From positions 868,001-932,000 of the forward strand of contig CM060853.1 of the NCBI GenBank assembly GCA_030737835.1: a stretch of 64,000 nt of DNA, read 5' to 3'. Made by a program: the position numbers and the translations under genes. The DNA comes from Acorus gramineus (taxonomy: Eukaryota > Streptophyta > Magnoliopsida > Acorales > Acoraceae). This document shows, in pieces, positions 11,641-25,120 of this stretch. Each line of letters starts with the position of its first letter. The first letter of the stretch is position 1. The notes beneath the pieces were generated by a model, which worked only from the letters and a program-made list of their open reading frames with translations, made no database searches and was not told where the DNA came from.

Positions 11641-12175
11641 GAATGCAAAGTATGGGATGTGCCAAAGAGGTGTTCGAGAGGCTAGATCGGAAAAAAAAAC
11701 GAGAGGGAAGAAAGGGAAGAGAGATGTCAATGGGATGAAATATGATGAGTGGTGAAAAGGGTGTTTCTCATAGGGTGTTTATATATAGTGGTGCACTTGG
11801 TAAGTGAAAAAATTAAAGGTGGTGGGCTTCAAAAGGTGGTGTCCCAAGCAAAAAAGGTGGTGGGAGTATCGCTGTCCATCAAACTTTATAGATAACTTTT
11901 TTTAGTTATCAAGGTATACAGACCATTGAGATTTCAGGAGTACATGTAAATAAAAGGTTCTGGAGGGCATAAGCGCAATTTTTGAAAACATGTTACTAAT
12001 TTAGAGTGGGGTTTTCCATATTTTTCACACATTATGAGGGATTTTCTGGATTTTTAAACACAATTATAGAGGGTTTTTAGTATATTATGTTTTCAACTAG
12101 GATTAACCTAATGAAATATGCACAAAACATTCCTCGTCTGTCAATGAAAGTTTTACTTAGAGATCACCCCTTAAC

Positions 12176-12813
12176 TGTATATGGAACTACAAAACAGATT
12201 AAATGTATCAACACACTTATAAGAATACGTGGATCTTGAAATTATATGCGTACTTCTATTAAAAATAAAATATATACTCCAACAAAATAAATTGAATGAT
12301 ATCATTTATAAAAAAAAATATAAAAATATTCCAATAGGATATATACCTTGATACATTGAGTGGAAGACGCTATTGAGATATATAATACTGTATTTGAGAA
12401 TATAAAAATGTCTGAATGTAAGGGAGCGGAGCTCATGCATTTTAAATAAGCCTGTCAATTATAAATCTCAATCCGATCTGAATCTGTATTCGAAAAATAA
12501 GAAATATCCGATATTTGAAGAAATTGTTTATATTTGTTACTTATATAATTAATCACAATCTTGATATATTATATTACTATTAAATTTTCAATGTATGATA
12601 TGTAAAAGAAAATAACCCTTAAAATCACAATTAATATCCGAAGAGGACTAAATCCAAAAATTAATATCCATATCCGAATATAAAAGTTAAGATATGGATA
12701 TTAACATATCCAATTGAACAAAAAAAAAAAAAAAACAAACAAACGTATTTGATCTATATCCGTCAAATTGACAAGCTTAATTTTATACCTTTCAGTTTCT
12801 TATTTTGCCAAAA

Positions 12814-12850
<37 letters not shown>

Positions 12851-13340
12851 CAATACTATGATGTTCCAATATTCGGTGGTTCTTGCTGGTGATTTGAACA
12901 TGTAAGTCATTATGAGTTATTATTTGGTAGTTATTATATTTCTAGTCTCTCTTTTTTTCTTCCTACAACAGTTCATTATGCTCAATTAACCAATTAAAAA
13001 AGGATTTAAGTTTTAAAAAAAATTGAACTATAGAAACTGGACCATCCTGATTTTAATTTTAGCAGCTCAAGGAATCGGGTTGCACAATTTTGGCACTATC
13101 CAGATCTAATGAAGGATAGCATTTTAGTTTATGTTAGAAAAAAAAAATCAAACAGTGTGACAGATTATTCAAATGGTATTGTTATAAATTTAGGTATTGT
13201 TATAAATTTATTCAGCATTTCAAAAAGCTTGTCTAATATATGTAAAAACATGCATCAAAGGATATAACAACCAACATTTACTGTTTGTTTTACTTAGCCA
13301 CCCTTCCAAAACCAGCATCATTAACACAGACAGTTGAAGA
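12176..13340. other. AT-rich intergenic region with (TAA)n microsatellite
   Basis: No gene seen. Contains a poly-A tract near 12,720, an (ATA/TAA)n microsatellite at about 12,817-12,850, and imperfect ATATCCGA motifs at 12,500-12,700. It separates the transposon block from the 3' end of the CCCH gene, whose 3' untranslated region must lie here. Confidence 0.6.
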
Positions 13341-16300
13341 TTATACCGAGGATGGAGGTTTACCTGGTAAACAGTTCATTGAATGATCAAACTTACAGGA
13401 AGGCCCAACCTTGCAGATCCCATAACGGCTGAAGTGCGCACAGATAGCTTGATCCTACACCACACGGGCGGCGCAGCCAATTAGAACAACATTTTAAGAG
13501 GGAAGGTAAAATGGCATAGCAATGTTAAGCTGTGCCTCATGACATTGTTATCTATACAACAAATCACATCAAGTTGTTTCAATGAAACAGGATGGTTAAG
13601 TAGACCATATTGTATATTGGCAAGATCTCCACAATCAGTCACCTAATGCATGTGTTATCGGACCTCTTGAGTAATTAGGGAGATCTTATTATCTAGGATG
13701 AATGAAGACTAAGGCTGCATTTGGAAGCAAGTTCAAAAAAGAGCTTTTCACTTAAAGCAGCTTTTCAAAAAACACACTTTAGTCAAATTCTTGAAAAGTT
13801 ATTATTGTTGTAACTAAAAAAAACTTTTCACAGTTTCTTCACAAGCTTAATGAAGTTTGCATTAAGTATGACTCCTACAAATGCAAAATCTCCAAAAGTT
13901 GTCCAGACCCGGTTTCAAATGCTATCTAAGAGATACTGCATATCTATTTGAAAATCAGGGTAAGAAAGGAGAATACGACTCACAGGTCTCAAGGGAAGTC
14001 CCAAAGGATTGATGAAACATCCAGAAGTCTTTGATGGTCTCGTCTTTGGATGATGGTATTCGCACGCTGACTTGTATTTGCAAACCCCCGTTTTCATGTA
14101 TAATTGGCACTCAGGTTGGCCAGGTCTCTCAGGAGATTCATCGATCTGTGCGTTTTGTTGATTGGAAGACCTTTTCTCAGGCAGACATGAAGGGTCAGGT
14201 GGAGCCTAGAAAACAAATGAATTTGGATGGTGATGTTATTATTAAAAATGGATACTGACTTTTATCTGTCTATATCACAAAATAAATTGGTGTCGGAATT
14301 AATATACATCATTCTAGAACACAAATATAAACATAAGGGACGATGCACTACATGCATCACTATGCAAGAATTTCAACAGAGTTGGAGAACATGACAAAAT
14401 AGGCATGATATGCTGAGACATATTCAACTACAACTACATTAACCTATTCACGAGATAAAGTCTACTCAATGCCTAAAGGTTACCCCATTATCAAAATATA
14501 TGATTACTTTAAGAAATCTACATTTTTTTGGCATGTAGCATGAGTTTGTGATATGTGCACCGTCACCGACATAGAATGTCTTTGTTACACAGCTGGTGTA
14601 TAAATGAATGCTATGCTTAAACAACAATAAGTCAGTAACATCAAAATCACATTTGTCATTTCTTCAAAAGAAATCATTTGGACTTATATTGTCCAACCTG
14701 TATTTTACTATTAACAGCGGAAGCCACAAAAGGAGGAGAATCAATGTAGGGAAAGACTAATGGCTAACCTCCAAAAAAAGCGGACAATGTATCTCCCTAA
14801 AATGGAAGAAGGACAGAAAAATACAAGACAAACTTTCTCAAGTCAACCAACTCATTTAAATTTGTTGTTAGACGTAATTGTGGATTTGTGGCTTTCTGTT
14901 TGTTATCAGCCAATTTTTTAACAGACAAGACACATATCAGTCAAGAAGCTTATTAAATGCAGATCATGGCTGCAACACTTATAACAGAAATTATGACGTT
15001 AGGTAAAATTTAAAGCCAAATCAGACAATATACACATGCCATACTTAACCTAAATTTATATGCCCGATGGAGGCCCAACATGGTGGCATGACATGTGAAA
15101 CAGAAAACAAACAATTACAAAGGACAATTTCAACACAGGGTTCTGAGTCGGGATCCAACTAAAAAAATACCTGGTAACTGTCCCATTCTGAATCCGAGTG
15201 AACAACTCCAGAGGAAATATTCAGAACTGGCATATGATATTGTGACCAGGAAGGTACAGGTGGTTGTGGTGCTTCTTGCACATATGATTGTAAAGGAACA
15301 CTGCTAAGAGAACCCCTAGCATCTGATCCACCAATAGCAGTGGGTTCAGGATGATGAAACCTACAGTTGGATGCAAACTTACAGGAACCAGTACGCATAT
15401 AGAAAGAACATTCTTTTTCTCCCTGCATTAAAAAGAATAAGATCCTTGATCGGGTATAATGAAGCCAAGATAAAGGACCATACGTATATTCTCAAATCAG
15501 TTAGCCAGCATGCCCTGGCATTAAACAAAATGAGATTTAGAATATAGAATTCAGAGGGTAACTTACTGGCCGAATTGGTAAGCCCAAAAAATTTAGCACC
15601 GGTGGACTCGCACCACGTTTTTCTTGAGGATGACTGAATCTGCATGCTGATCCATACTTGCAATATCCCGACATCAGGAAATACTGCTAAAAATCAAGTA
15701 TAGTGCACATAAGAATGTTGAGTACAAATAACTCTTCAACCATAAAATAGTTTCAGGTGGCAGAAACTGAAGACACATTAACTACAATATCCTAGTAGTA
15801 ATACTAAATACATGAAGAAGAATCCACAATAAAAGAATATGTCGAGGACAAAAGTGTAACATGAAGGTGAGAAGCAGAAGATACAGCAAAAGAACTCCTC
15901 AAATCTTTATGTAACCAACCATGATAGTGGGTCTTTTGGTCCTCAAAATGCATATGTTACCTCATCATCATGTTTCATAATCCTAAAATTCTAAATTTCG
16001 GTTATGGGATGGCAAATGAGCAGGTTTGTCCATTTCATAAGACAGTAGGTTCCAATTTTCTATTTCATCTCAAGTCTAAATAGGTAACACTGTCAATTGT
16101 CATGGTCATCCCAATAGCCTGCCCGGCCTGAAGCTATTGAGCGGGTTTGAACATGAAATTCAGGCCCATTTGAAATTTAAGTTGGGCTTGATCAACAATT
16201 ACAAGTCCAAATGATTTAGGCCGAGCTTGGACAATATCTAGGCCCAATGAATTAAAACAATACATATGATGTGCATTGTTACACGAAACCCTTATTTACA

Positions 16301-17494
16301 GCCCCATGTGAATCCCTTATCCGCAACGAGGTCTATACTTCGTCTATAATGTAAATTTTTATATTTTCTATAAGTGGTCCATACAATTCACTGGAATACA
16401 TAGTACATTTTTATGAAAGTTCATGCTTCGTTATATGAAATATACACCTTCATAAAAAATCAAAGCATGCCGGAGTGCACATGGAACTATCCCTAATATT
16501 TCCATATATAATGTATGTGCATAATTACATTAGTGAATTCCTAAACACATAAAAAACCCACAACCTACCGCTAGGGAGTGAGATGAGTTTACTAAGTTGG
16601 CTAGCGTCATGGGTGTGCCCCATACTCCCCCCCCCCCCCCCCCCAACTTATACTGTTGTCTATAGGGAAAATTCTGTGTGGTCGGTGCGAACACCCAGAG
16701 GATTAGTTCTTGCCTCCTAGGGATTGGGATACCTTCGTTACCAAAAAAGAAAAACTCACAACCTACTACTCTCCATTCCTTTCTCCCTTAATTTCCCCTT
16801 TATCCTGTCTTTGACCCAAAAAATGCCGACTCCAGTCACTCATATACCCCAATTTTTTTAAACCTTTTTCCATGAAACCCTAATTTTGATGATGATCATG
16901 ATGGGTACATGCCATGCCATAGCTAATAGTCTTTTTTATGCTTAATTCTAAAGTTTATTTATTTTTCATTATGTATTTTTTACTTTTCAAATCTTTGTAT
17001 ATCGTTTAATAGGTTCAATGGAACCCTTAGAACCTTAGATTATAAAGCTGAAATGATTTTTTCATTCACATAGAAAAGATGAATCTAATCTAATATGATT
17101 ACAAGTAATTATTAGATTATAAAGTTAAAGATTTTTTCATTCACATAGAAAAGATGAATCTAATCTAATATGATTACAAGTAATTATTATGGGTGGCTCT
17201 ATTTGCACTCCTTAAATATGTAAATATGACCCTCTTAAATGGATTGTGATGTAAAAGATTCAATTAAATCTACCTTATTTGTACGCCCCCAATCTTGAAA
17301 AACAAACAACAAAGAAACCAAACAAATGATACCCATCTTGAAAAAACCCAAAAAGCAAATATGCATAACAAACAACGAAGATATCTTAAAATCAAAATTC
17401 AAGATTTCAATATTGTTTTATTAAATAATAAAATATACATTTCAGAAAAATTAAAACTGAATCCAACATTTTAAGAAAAATTAAAACCCTGATA

Positions 17495-17526
<32 letters not shown>

Positions 17527-20500
17527 TACTTATTTTCACACGGTCAAGACCCACAACAGCAAGAGAAGCTCTTTTGATCGATCAAAAAAGAGATAAGTCT
17601 CTCTCTTCTCCGCTCATTCAAAAGCATGAATAGCAAAAGAAGCTCTTTTGATGGAGAAAAAAAAGAACAGAATACAGCCACCCAATTTTTATACATCTCA
17701 ACCTAGAGCCCCACAACCCTAATTTTTATAAGGTTTGATTGGGCTCGGGTTTAAACCTCTACTTTGTTATTGGGCTTGAATATGGACTTGGATAACAGCC
17801 AGCCCAAACACAACTTGCTGATACCCATACAAATAGAGCTTAAAAATAAATGTTTGGTAGAGCATTTAAAAGATTCTTAGTCTTCTTTCCTATTAATCCA
17901 GGTAGAAAGAAAAAAAAATTAAAAATTGACCTCAAGTTTCTAAAGAAAGAAAAAAATTGTTAATTTTTTAAACCTGGAAAGAAGCTGAGGTCACAGGCCA
18001 TACCTAAACATTGTTAAACATAATATTCAACTACAAATACCAGATTAAGTATTTTGTCACTCATGAGGGTTTTAACAAATCTTATATTGAAGGGGTCAAG
18101 AGAGGTTTCTATACCTTTACAAGGATTTACCCATGCGCAATGATATATGAAATGTTAACGAGTCACAACTATGACTTGCTCGCCGGAATAGATAAGACTA
18201 TCATATTTAGAATGTCATTCAGAAAAATGATATTGAAGGCATTCTTATCTCCTGAAGAGTTGAACTTTGAAACTGTTCCACTATATATATAGGCACACAC
18301 ATACATGGAGAGAAAGGACTAACGGAGTAATGGACCAAAGGAAGAAATAGTGACCTTGCATTTTTGGACTCCTGGCCTGTCCAAGAGTTCCTCTTCATCT
18401 CTATCAATCTTCAGGGGTAGAAAACAAAGTAAAGAACCATGAAAACCTCAAACTAATAAACATGACCAAGTCAAATTCAAATTTGAGAAAGTTTATAAAA
18501 GAAAAATCAATCATAACAGGAAATGAAATTGATTATATGCACAGACATTCAAGCATTTATAATTTAAGATAATAAACCCCAATCTGGGAATATTGTAGCA
18601 GAAAACTGAATTAGATGGTAAACATGACACAGTTTTCAAAGCAATATCTTATCTTAGACTTCACAACCATTCAAATAAAGATTTTAAGTTGTGATCCTGT
18701 TAATTATGGAGCAACCATTCTAATTAAAGCTAAAATTAAAAAATTGCAGCATCCCAGTCTGGAAAGTAAAGACATATACAAACAGGCCATAGTTGCAAGT
18801 CCAAGTGAATAGGACAGAGATCAGAACAATATATGGATGGGTTATTAAAAGCAATCAAAATTGACACACAGCTTCAAAAGCACTACTAGTATTTTTGGCC
18901 TTCACAAGAAGCATGCTGCATGTTATATCAAAACTTAAGAGGCACAAGTTGGCAGCTAAAACATGGACGGGATAATGTCCAAAAATTGCTCTTTAGAACT
19001 GCATTAAGTTTATTATTGAGCACCTTATTCACCCTTTGTTATGCATGCATGCTGTTGCACTTGCAGAAACAAAATGAATGATAAAGACACAATCAAGAAG
19101 AAGAAAACGATTAGCAGCCGTGAAAAGGGAAATTTTAAACGACATCTTCTTGTTCAAAAACTAGTGAAACTGACTAGTAATCAGTAGCTACCATTTAATT
19201 AATGCAGCTAAAAGTGTGTGACGGATAAGTATGCCTCCAAAAAGGGATTCCATCTTTTGTCCTGATAAGCAAATGGTTCTCAAGTTTCTCTACCACCAAG
19301 AAAAAATAGTTTCAGGAATGCATAATAGAACCAGGATAAAAGTTTGGAAAATCTAGAAAAATCCAACTGTCACATGTGTCCTTTTCTTTTCCTTCTTCAG
19401 TCTTCCTGTCAAGTTATAAAAAAGTTTTTTTTTTTTTTAGATAACATTTATAAACAGTTTCCTATTCAGTTATGAAAACCGTCCTGTACATTTATGTCAT
19501 TATAAACGAAAAAAGTAAGTCCCAATCATTTTCTTCATAAAGTTTTACATGATATCGGATCCATTGAAGAGGTAACTCTATCAAGTTTCTAAATATCACG
19601 GTTGCTTCTCAATTCAATGGCATTATCATCAATTATGCTCACCAACTTGGCCACTTTCACCAAAATTTCTGGTATTTTTCATGAGAAAATAAATAGTAAA
19701 AATTATTGGATATGGAAGGGAAAAAATTCTTCCACTGCTCAAAGAACATCGACATGTTCGATTATGTAATTAATTGATTTCTTCACAGTGGAATGACAAG
19801 GCAAATCCAGAACATGGAAACAAAAGAAATAACGCATATGAGGATCAAATGTCAATTTTCTCCAGATTTTCCAAACTTTATCCAGATTCTTCTTCCACAC
19901 ATTCTTCAACTAATTTTCTCTCAGTAGTGGACTTGACAACAATTTCCTAATCAGCTATTAGTATTCCCTAATGCTTCTATTACCTATGTTGTATGTATGG
20001 TGCAGAATTAAAAATACTATTCACATCCTGCTATATTTGTGGCACTACTTTAATGTTCATGACACCATTTAATTAGAAACAACATATATCAGCTACAACT
20101 AAGAAAGGATAACTAAAATCCCCACAACTCGATCAAAATATCAACAAACATAATGCACTTATAAGGTTTAATATGCAAATACATGGGTCATATCATACAA
20201 ATAATATCTTACATAAGATATAAAAAAAAAAATCAGACTTTTAAAAACTGTGTGCGGCAACGATTACATATATACAATAAGACACAAAATCTCTTCTTTT
20301 TTTTAAGTCAGTCTATTATTCGTCTACTTTTGTCAGCAGCACATAATAACTTAAACGATGATATTAGAAGTAATAAACAGACCTTCCAAAACCAACAATG
20401 GGGAAAGACTTGTCATGGACAAATTTAAACCATATTTTAACATGTATCATAAACAAATAATCCAATTTCTATCATTTTTGTTCCATCAAAGCCTCAAAAT

Positions 20501-21753
20501 CACAGTAACCCATACCCACTGAACGTTTGAACCTATATAGTGAAGAAGAGAGTGTCTACCTCACCATCATAAAACTAGCTACCCAGTATATAAGTCAAAT
20601 ATCAAAAATGCAACACAAATCATATCAAACACAGCCCACAATTTTAGTAAGTCCCTACAAACATGCCAACTTATCACAACTCACACAAAACACAGACCAC
20701 AATTTTAGACAAAACAAACAAATATGTCAAGTTCAGAAGATCAAGCGCTTCATAATCCAAAGAACCCACCTGAGAATGGTCCGAAGACGACCCTGATCGA
20801 CCCTGCACAACCCAACTGTAAATTCACAACTATCCACAACAAATTAACGAAGAAAACCAACACAACAACAAGACTACCGAAAATACTACCTGTCCTTTCA
20901 TCCGCGGAGGGTGATTAAACACGCAGCTCCGTCCATAGCTACACCTCCCAGTCTTCATGTAGTACGCGCAGTCTGTCTTCCCCAGCCTCTGCGGGTAGAG
21001 TTGCCCAACATCGCCATATCTTCCACCCCGTATTTCACACTTCAAGGCATCGTTGGAAGCCGAAGAGTCTTCTTCCTCCACTGCCTCCTCCTCCTCCGCC
21101 ACATCCTCCTCTTGTTCCACCGCCTCGGCAGCCACCACTCCTTCCACCGTCACCTCCTCCACTTGTTCCACCGCCTCTGCAGCCACCACCTCCTCCACCT
21201 GTTCCACCTCCTCCGCAGCCGCCACTCCCTCCGCCGTCACTTCCTCCACCTGCTCCACCGCCTCCGCCCCCTTCTCCGCTGGTACCTCCGCCGCCACTTC
21301 CTTCTCTGCCGCCGCTTCCTTTCCCGTCACTTCCGCCTCCACCCCCTCCGCCGTCACCTCCTCCACTTGTTCCACCGCCTCCGACCCCTTCACCTCTGCC
21401 GCCGCTTCCTCCCCCGCCACCTCGGCTTTCCCTTCCGCCATTACCTCCTCTTCCACCTCATCCGTCGCCAACTCCTTCTCCATCACCTCCCTCTCCGCTT
21501 CCGCCAGCCCCTCCTCCGCCATCTCCTTCTCCGCCTCCGCCGCCGCTTCCTCCAAAACGAGTTTCTCGAACTCCGAGGCTAGGGAACCGACGACGTGAGC
21601 AACCGCCGCGGCATCCTCGGGGGGAACCGAATCGGACGGTGGTCCTGCTTCTTCGGTGGTGGAGATCGCGGCGGTGATGGAGGTGGTTAGGGTTTCAGGG
21701 ACCGCTTCAATTACGGCTTCGGCTTGAGATTCTTCCATTGTGTTGTGGTTCAT
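13341..21753 (-). CDS. Zinc finger CCCH domain-containing protein, five fingers (551 aa)
   Basis: Seven exons, in transcription order 21753-20890, 20802-20770, 18408-18355, 15683-15567, 15422-15171, 14205-13984 and 13454-13341 (stop TAA 13341-13343). All introns are GT-AG and all junctions are phase 0. Five CX8CX5CX3H fingers begin at about residues 262, 316, 361, 473 and 519. Finger 2 is assembled across an intron (KCK joined to YFLMSGYC). The N-terminal ~250 residues are acidic and low complexity, with a repeated [17 protein letters not shown] unit. Linkers LGLPIRP and LGLPLRP and the five-finger layout match the plant ZFN-like CCCH group (Arabidopsis AtC3H43/At3g48440 type, from memory). 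The family is expected to be nuclear and to bind nucleic acid, RNA or DNA; that role is inferred. ATG 21753 was chosen; a second in-frame ATG lies five codons on. Confidence 0.93.
16624..16645. repeat. Poly-C tract in an intron of the CCCH gene
   Basis: About twenty consecutive C in the long third intron. It sits inside a ~180-bp segment (16,555-16,740) that could be a short retroelement fragment, but I could not assign it. Confidence 0.6.
17036..17190. repeat. Tandem duplication (~76 bp x2) in the CCCH gene's third intron
   Basis: AGATTATAAAG...AAAAGATGAATCTAATC...AAGTAATTATT is repeated twice nearly perfectly. It is intronic with no coding effect. A (GA)n microsatellite follows at about 17,503-17,526. 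Confidence 0.85.
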
Positions 21754-22076
21754 CCTCTTTTGGTGGAGACGTGATTTTTCGATTAATGGCGTTTCGATGA
21801 AAAACGCGGTCCCCCCCCCCCCCCCCTTCTTCTTCTGCGCAGGTCCGTACGTACTTCAGTACTTGCGAGGTCCGTTTTTTTGGGAGACGCGTCGTTTTTG
21901 AATTTTTATGAACGATGACACGGAATCAACGGTGAGGGTTTCTTGCTGTGGGAGATCTGACGGTGCTTGAGTTATGGACCTCAGGTTATTGATGCTCTGT
22001 GGCCTCTGCCCAGTGAACCCTGTTTTCAGTCCAAAAAACAGTGGGCATTTTTTTTTAATTTTTTAAAAAATATTAT
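21754..22076 (-). promoter_or_regulatory. 5' flank and promoter region of the CCCH gene
   Basis: The ~320 bp upstream of the start codon. Contains a 17-C tract (about 21,811-21,827), pyrimidine-rich stretches and the palindromic GTACGTAC near 21,847. I see no convincing TATA box. A copia retrotransposon begins at 22,077, so the promoter's distal part may have been displaced. Confidence 0.45.
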
Positions 22077-22396
22077 TATTATAAATATATGCATTTAAAG
22101 ATACATGCATATATTTGTGGATGACCACACAATAAATAGATTCATCTTGGTATAATGTATTATATTAAAGTTGTAATTCATGCATTTGTGTATGCATTTA
22201 TCTTGGTGTGTATTTTGGGTTTCCTATCATTGTGGTTGTGACCCTATAAATAGAGGGTTTGTGTAACATGAAGAATATCAATGAGAATAGATGAGAAATG
22301 AAATGAGAAGTTCTTGAAGAACAATACTTCCTCTTGTGCTCAAATATCTTTTGTGTTTATTTTGTGTTTCTATCTCTTTGTCATTATTTTATAACA
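22077..22396 (+). repeat. 5' LTR of the copia element
   Basis: 320 bp with a TATA box (TATAAATA, about 22,245-22,252) and the end TTTTATAACA. Confidence 0.88.
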
Positions 22397-22398
22397 CG

Positions 22399-22412
22399 TT
22401 ATCAGCACGACG
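22399..22412 (+). other. Primer binding site of the copia element
   Basis: TTATCAGCACGACG starts two bases after the LTR. TATCAGCACG is the initiator-tRNA-Met-type PBS common in plant copia elements with small LTRs. Confidence 0.75.
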
Positions 22413-23469
22413 ATGCTCTCGAGGTTTGTATTTTGGTGAGTTGATGATGTTCAAATCATCATGAATTTTATTTGATATTTTGTATACAACATAGTATACA
22501 CTTTTATAAAAAAAAAAAAATTATGTTAAAAAAAAAGGGGGGGTGTTGATCTCATACCCTATGCTACATATGTAAATTCACTTTCGGCCATGTTCAATAT
22601 TCCTATCTCATGTAAGTAATATACGGATGAATCCATAGTTCATAATCAAATCTGTATGAATGTTTGAATTGTGATTCACATGTACATTTACTTTGATTAT
22701 GGACTATTTCTAATTATCATCTAGTCTTAATTTACTATTCTCCATCTTTAAAGAAAAGTCAATTTAAACTTCTTGATATAAATATACATATATGGTTAAT
22801 TTATGTGCACTGTATGGGTGCAATATTTCATTGATATATTTGCATATATTAATTAATGTGTACTTTGATTTTCTGGTTTCATTCTTTATTCATGTGATAC
22901 TTCGAACATATGAAATTGTATATTAGCCAATAATATCTAGTATCATTGTTGAAATCATTATTTGCATTAAAAAATGAAACGTGTTTTAAACTTATGCGTG
23001 TGTTTTAAACATTATTTTGGATTAATATTCCCTTACTGTAACGTATTTGTGTATTTATTCTTCACATAGACTTGATAATTTGAATCGTTAGTAGTATAAA
23101 GAAATGATTTTAATATGTCGGACAGAAGTCCATGTTGTATAGATATACTGGATAGAAAAATGTGTTAGATATATAGAAATTCGTACTTTCATGATGCAAA
23201 TGATAGAGTGCCCTAGACGTATATGTGGTTGAAATTATTCAAATAATTACATCTGCAGTTTATTTTATTTTTTTCTATTTTGTGTATCAATCTTGGTTTT
23301 TATCAATTAAAATAAACATGTACTCCAAGTTACTGTACTTTTACCGAGTTACATTTTCTCTATATCATGGGGAATTTGCAATTTGCAATTTCATGTAACG
23401 AGTGTTTAATTATCATTTTTATAATTCTCTTTACACATACGATGTAAAGTTTCATTTTCATGTTACAAA

Positions 23470-23970
23470 GAAAATCAATGTCCTTGAAGGACTATAGTTA
23501 TCATGTGTCTTTGTTAGACCATGCAAAAAAAAATTATATTGCATCTCTGAAGGATCATACAAAATTTATGATTAATAATGTCTTGGAGGACCATGCAAAA
23601 GGTAAGAAATTTTTTTTAGGGATCTTTTAAAGACCATAAAAAAAAAAGTATAATAGCATGGATCCCTGAAGGATCATGTGAAAGATATGTTTATACATGA
23701 GTATACAAATTTTTTTGATATAATGAATCCCTGAAGGATCATGTAAAAGATATGTTCATACATGAGTATACAAAAATTCTGATATAATGAATCTCTGAAG
23801 GATCATGTAAAAGATATGACTAACGTGTCCATGAAGGACTATATACAATTTTATTATCCCTGAAGGATTATATAAAAATCATGGTTATTTGGGTCCATGT
23901 GGGACAATAAAGATGATTTTTTTTTTTGGTCCTCGAAGGATCATAATAATAATAATTATGGTACATGTAT
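23470..23970 (+). repeat. Degenerate tandem array of CTGAAGGATCAT units
   Basis: At least ten diverged units of the form TCCCTGAAGGATCATGTAAA, some as GGAGGACCATGCAAA or CGAAGGATCATAA, recur every 30-70 bp in the gag-side interior of the copia element. Several share the extension AGATATG...CATGAGTATACAAA. No frame stays open across the array. Confidence 0.7.
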
Positions 23971-25120
23971 CTCAACAGGAACATGTAAAAGTGATGATTA
24001 GCTTTTAACACTGTAATAAGAGGATTTAGAAAGAATACCTCATCAAGAAAGGTCCATTGACCATTATGCTTCAAATATGTGCTCCAGCAATATCAATAGC
24101 GAAAGCAATAACTATTCATCAGTTTCATGTATTGTCGTTACCGAACAATAAACTTTTGATGAAAAATTATATATATACCAATCCAATGGCTTAACATCCC
24201 TGCATTAAGCAAATGCATTTTTTTAATATTTATTTTAGCCATGAAAGTTGAATGATGAGATTATGTTTTACATATTTAGAAGCATAACAATCATAGAGAT
24301 TGTAAAACATCTTAAACCACCAGAAGTGGGTTGCTATTGTACAAAAGCAAAATAAAGGGAATAAGTTTGTAAAGCAAAGCCCTAAAATTCAAGGAAAATT
24401 ATTGTTGTACACATAGTGCTGAAAAACATGGTCACGTGCCTGATGTATGATCAAAACTTTGTCAATTATGTATTTATGTTTTTATAATTTTTCTTTATTT
24501 TATGAAATGCACTTTCATGATTTTATATTTATCTTATTTTAAGTTTAACATTCATTAATACAAATAATAATACTATTTTTGGTATTACACTTGATTGAAG
24601 GCTCCAGAAGAGCAGATATCAGAAGAAGAAAAAATGATCAACGATGAATTTGTATACATCTAAATCATATTGTGACTATGAAGTATCTATGCATGAACGA
24701 CAATCATTTATCTTATACCAGAAGCATACATTAGAAAAGCATTTGGCCAGAAGCATACCTTATGCCATAAGCATATACTAGAAAAGCATTGCGCTCTCTC
24801 CCAACGGGTTATATTAGAAAAGCATATACTAGAAAAACATATGAACGAGAAGTTCTATGATATTTATGATTTGGTATGATTGTCTTAGATATTCATTATG
24901 ATCGTCGTTCTATGGTATGCGATAATACATTGAACTATTCATTTGGGTATATAATAAAGAACCAGAAGATTCTTTTTCTTGATGATAGTTAATATTTGTA
25001 CCACATGATTTTTGTGGATTGTTATTTCAATGAGATAATATTCCCGTCGTTAGGGGGAGGAAATATGTCGCTTAAAGAACGACGTGAAATTTATTAGAGA
25101 AAATTGAGCATCAATGACGG

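Larger units (their letters stand above)
9533..11885. repeat. Inner inverted-repeat element with CACCACC-rich ends
   Basis: The left end (GGGGAGAGATATTGCCACC, 9538) matches the inverted right end, where repeated GGTGGTG blocks precede GTATCGCTGTCC (about 11,817-11,876). A further direct copy of the left end begins about 11,025 (GGGCAGCGATATGTCCACC). No ORF of note. It looks like a nested or rearranged non-autonomous DNA transposon within the larger 9.0-12.2 kb element. Confidence 0.5.
8994..12175. mobile_element. Large element with degenerate terminal inverted repeats
   Basis: A left arm (about 8994-9170, containing AAACTTTCATTGACA and ATTAGGTTAATCCT) recurs inverted at about 11,990-12,175 (AGGATTAACCTAAT, GTCAATGAAAGTTT). 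The arms align over roughly 170 bp with many differences. The interior is non-coding and itself contains a second inverted-repeat element and tandem repeats. Structure suggests a Mutator-like non-autonomous element. I could not define the exact ends or a target duplication. Confidence 0.6.

Noticed and set aside
16555..16740. Possible SINE or LINE 3' end in the CCCH gene's third intron
   Set aside because: Some features (poly-C, A-rich end) are suggestive, but no Pol III boxes or target duplication could be seen.
20911..21598. Plus-strand frames of 223 and 181 codons (His/Leu/Arg-rich and Ser/Ala/Thr-rich)
   Set aside because: Antisense shadows of the acidic repeat in exon 1 of the CCCH gene, with biased composition.
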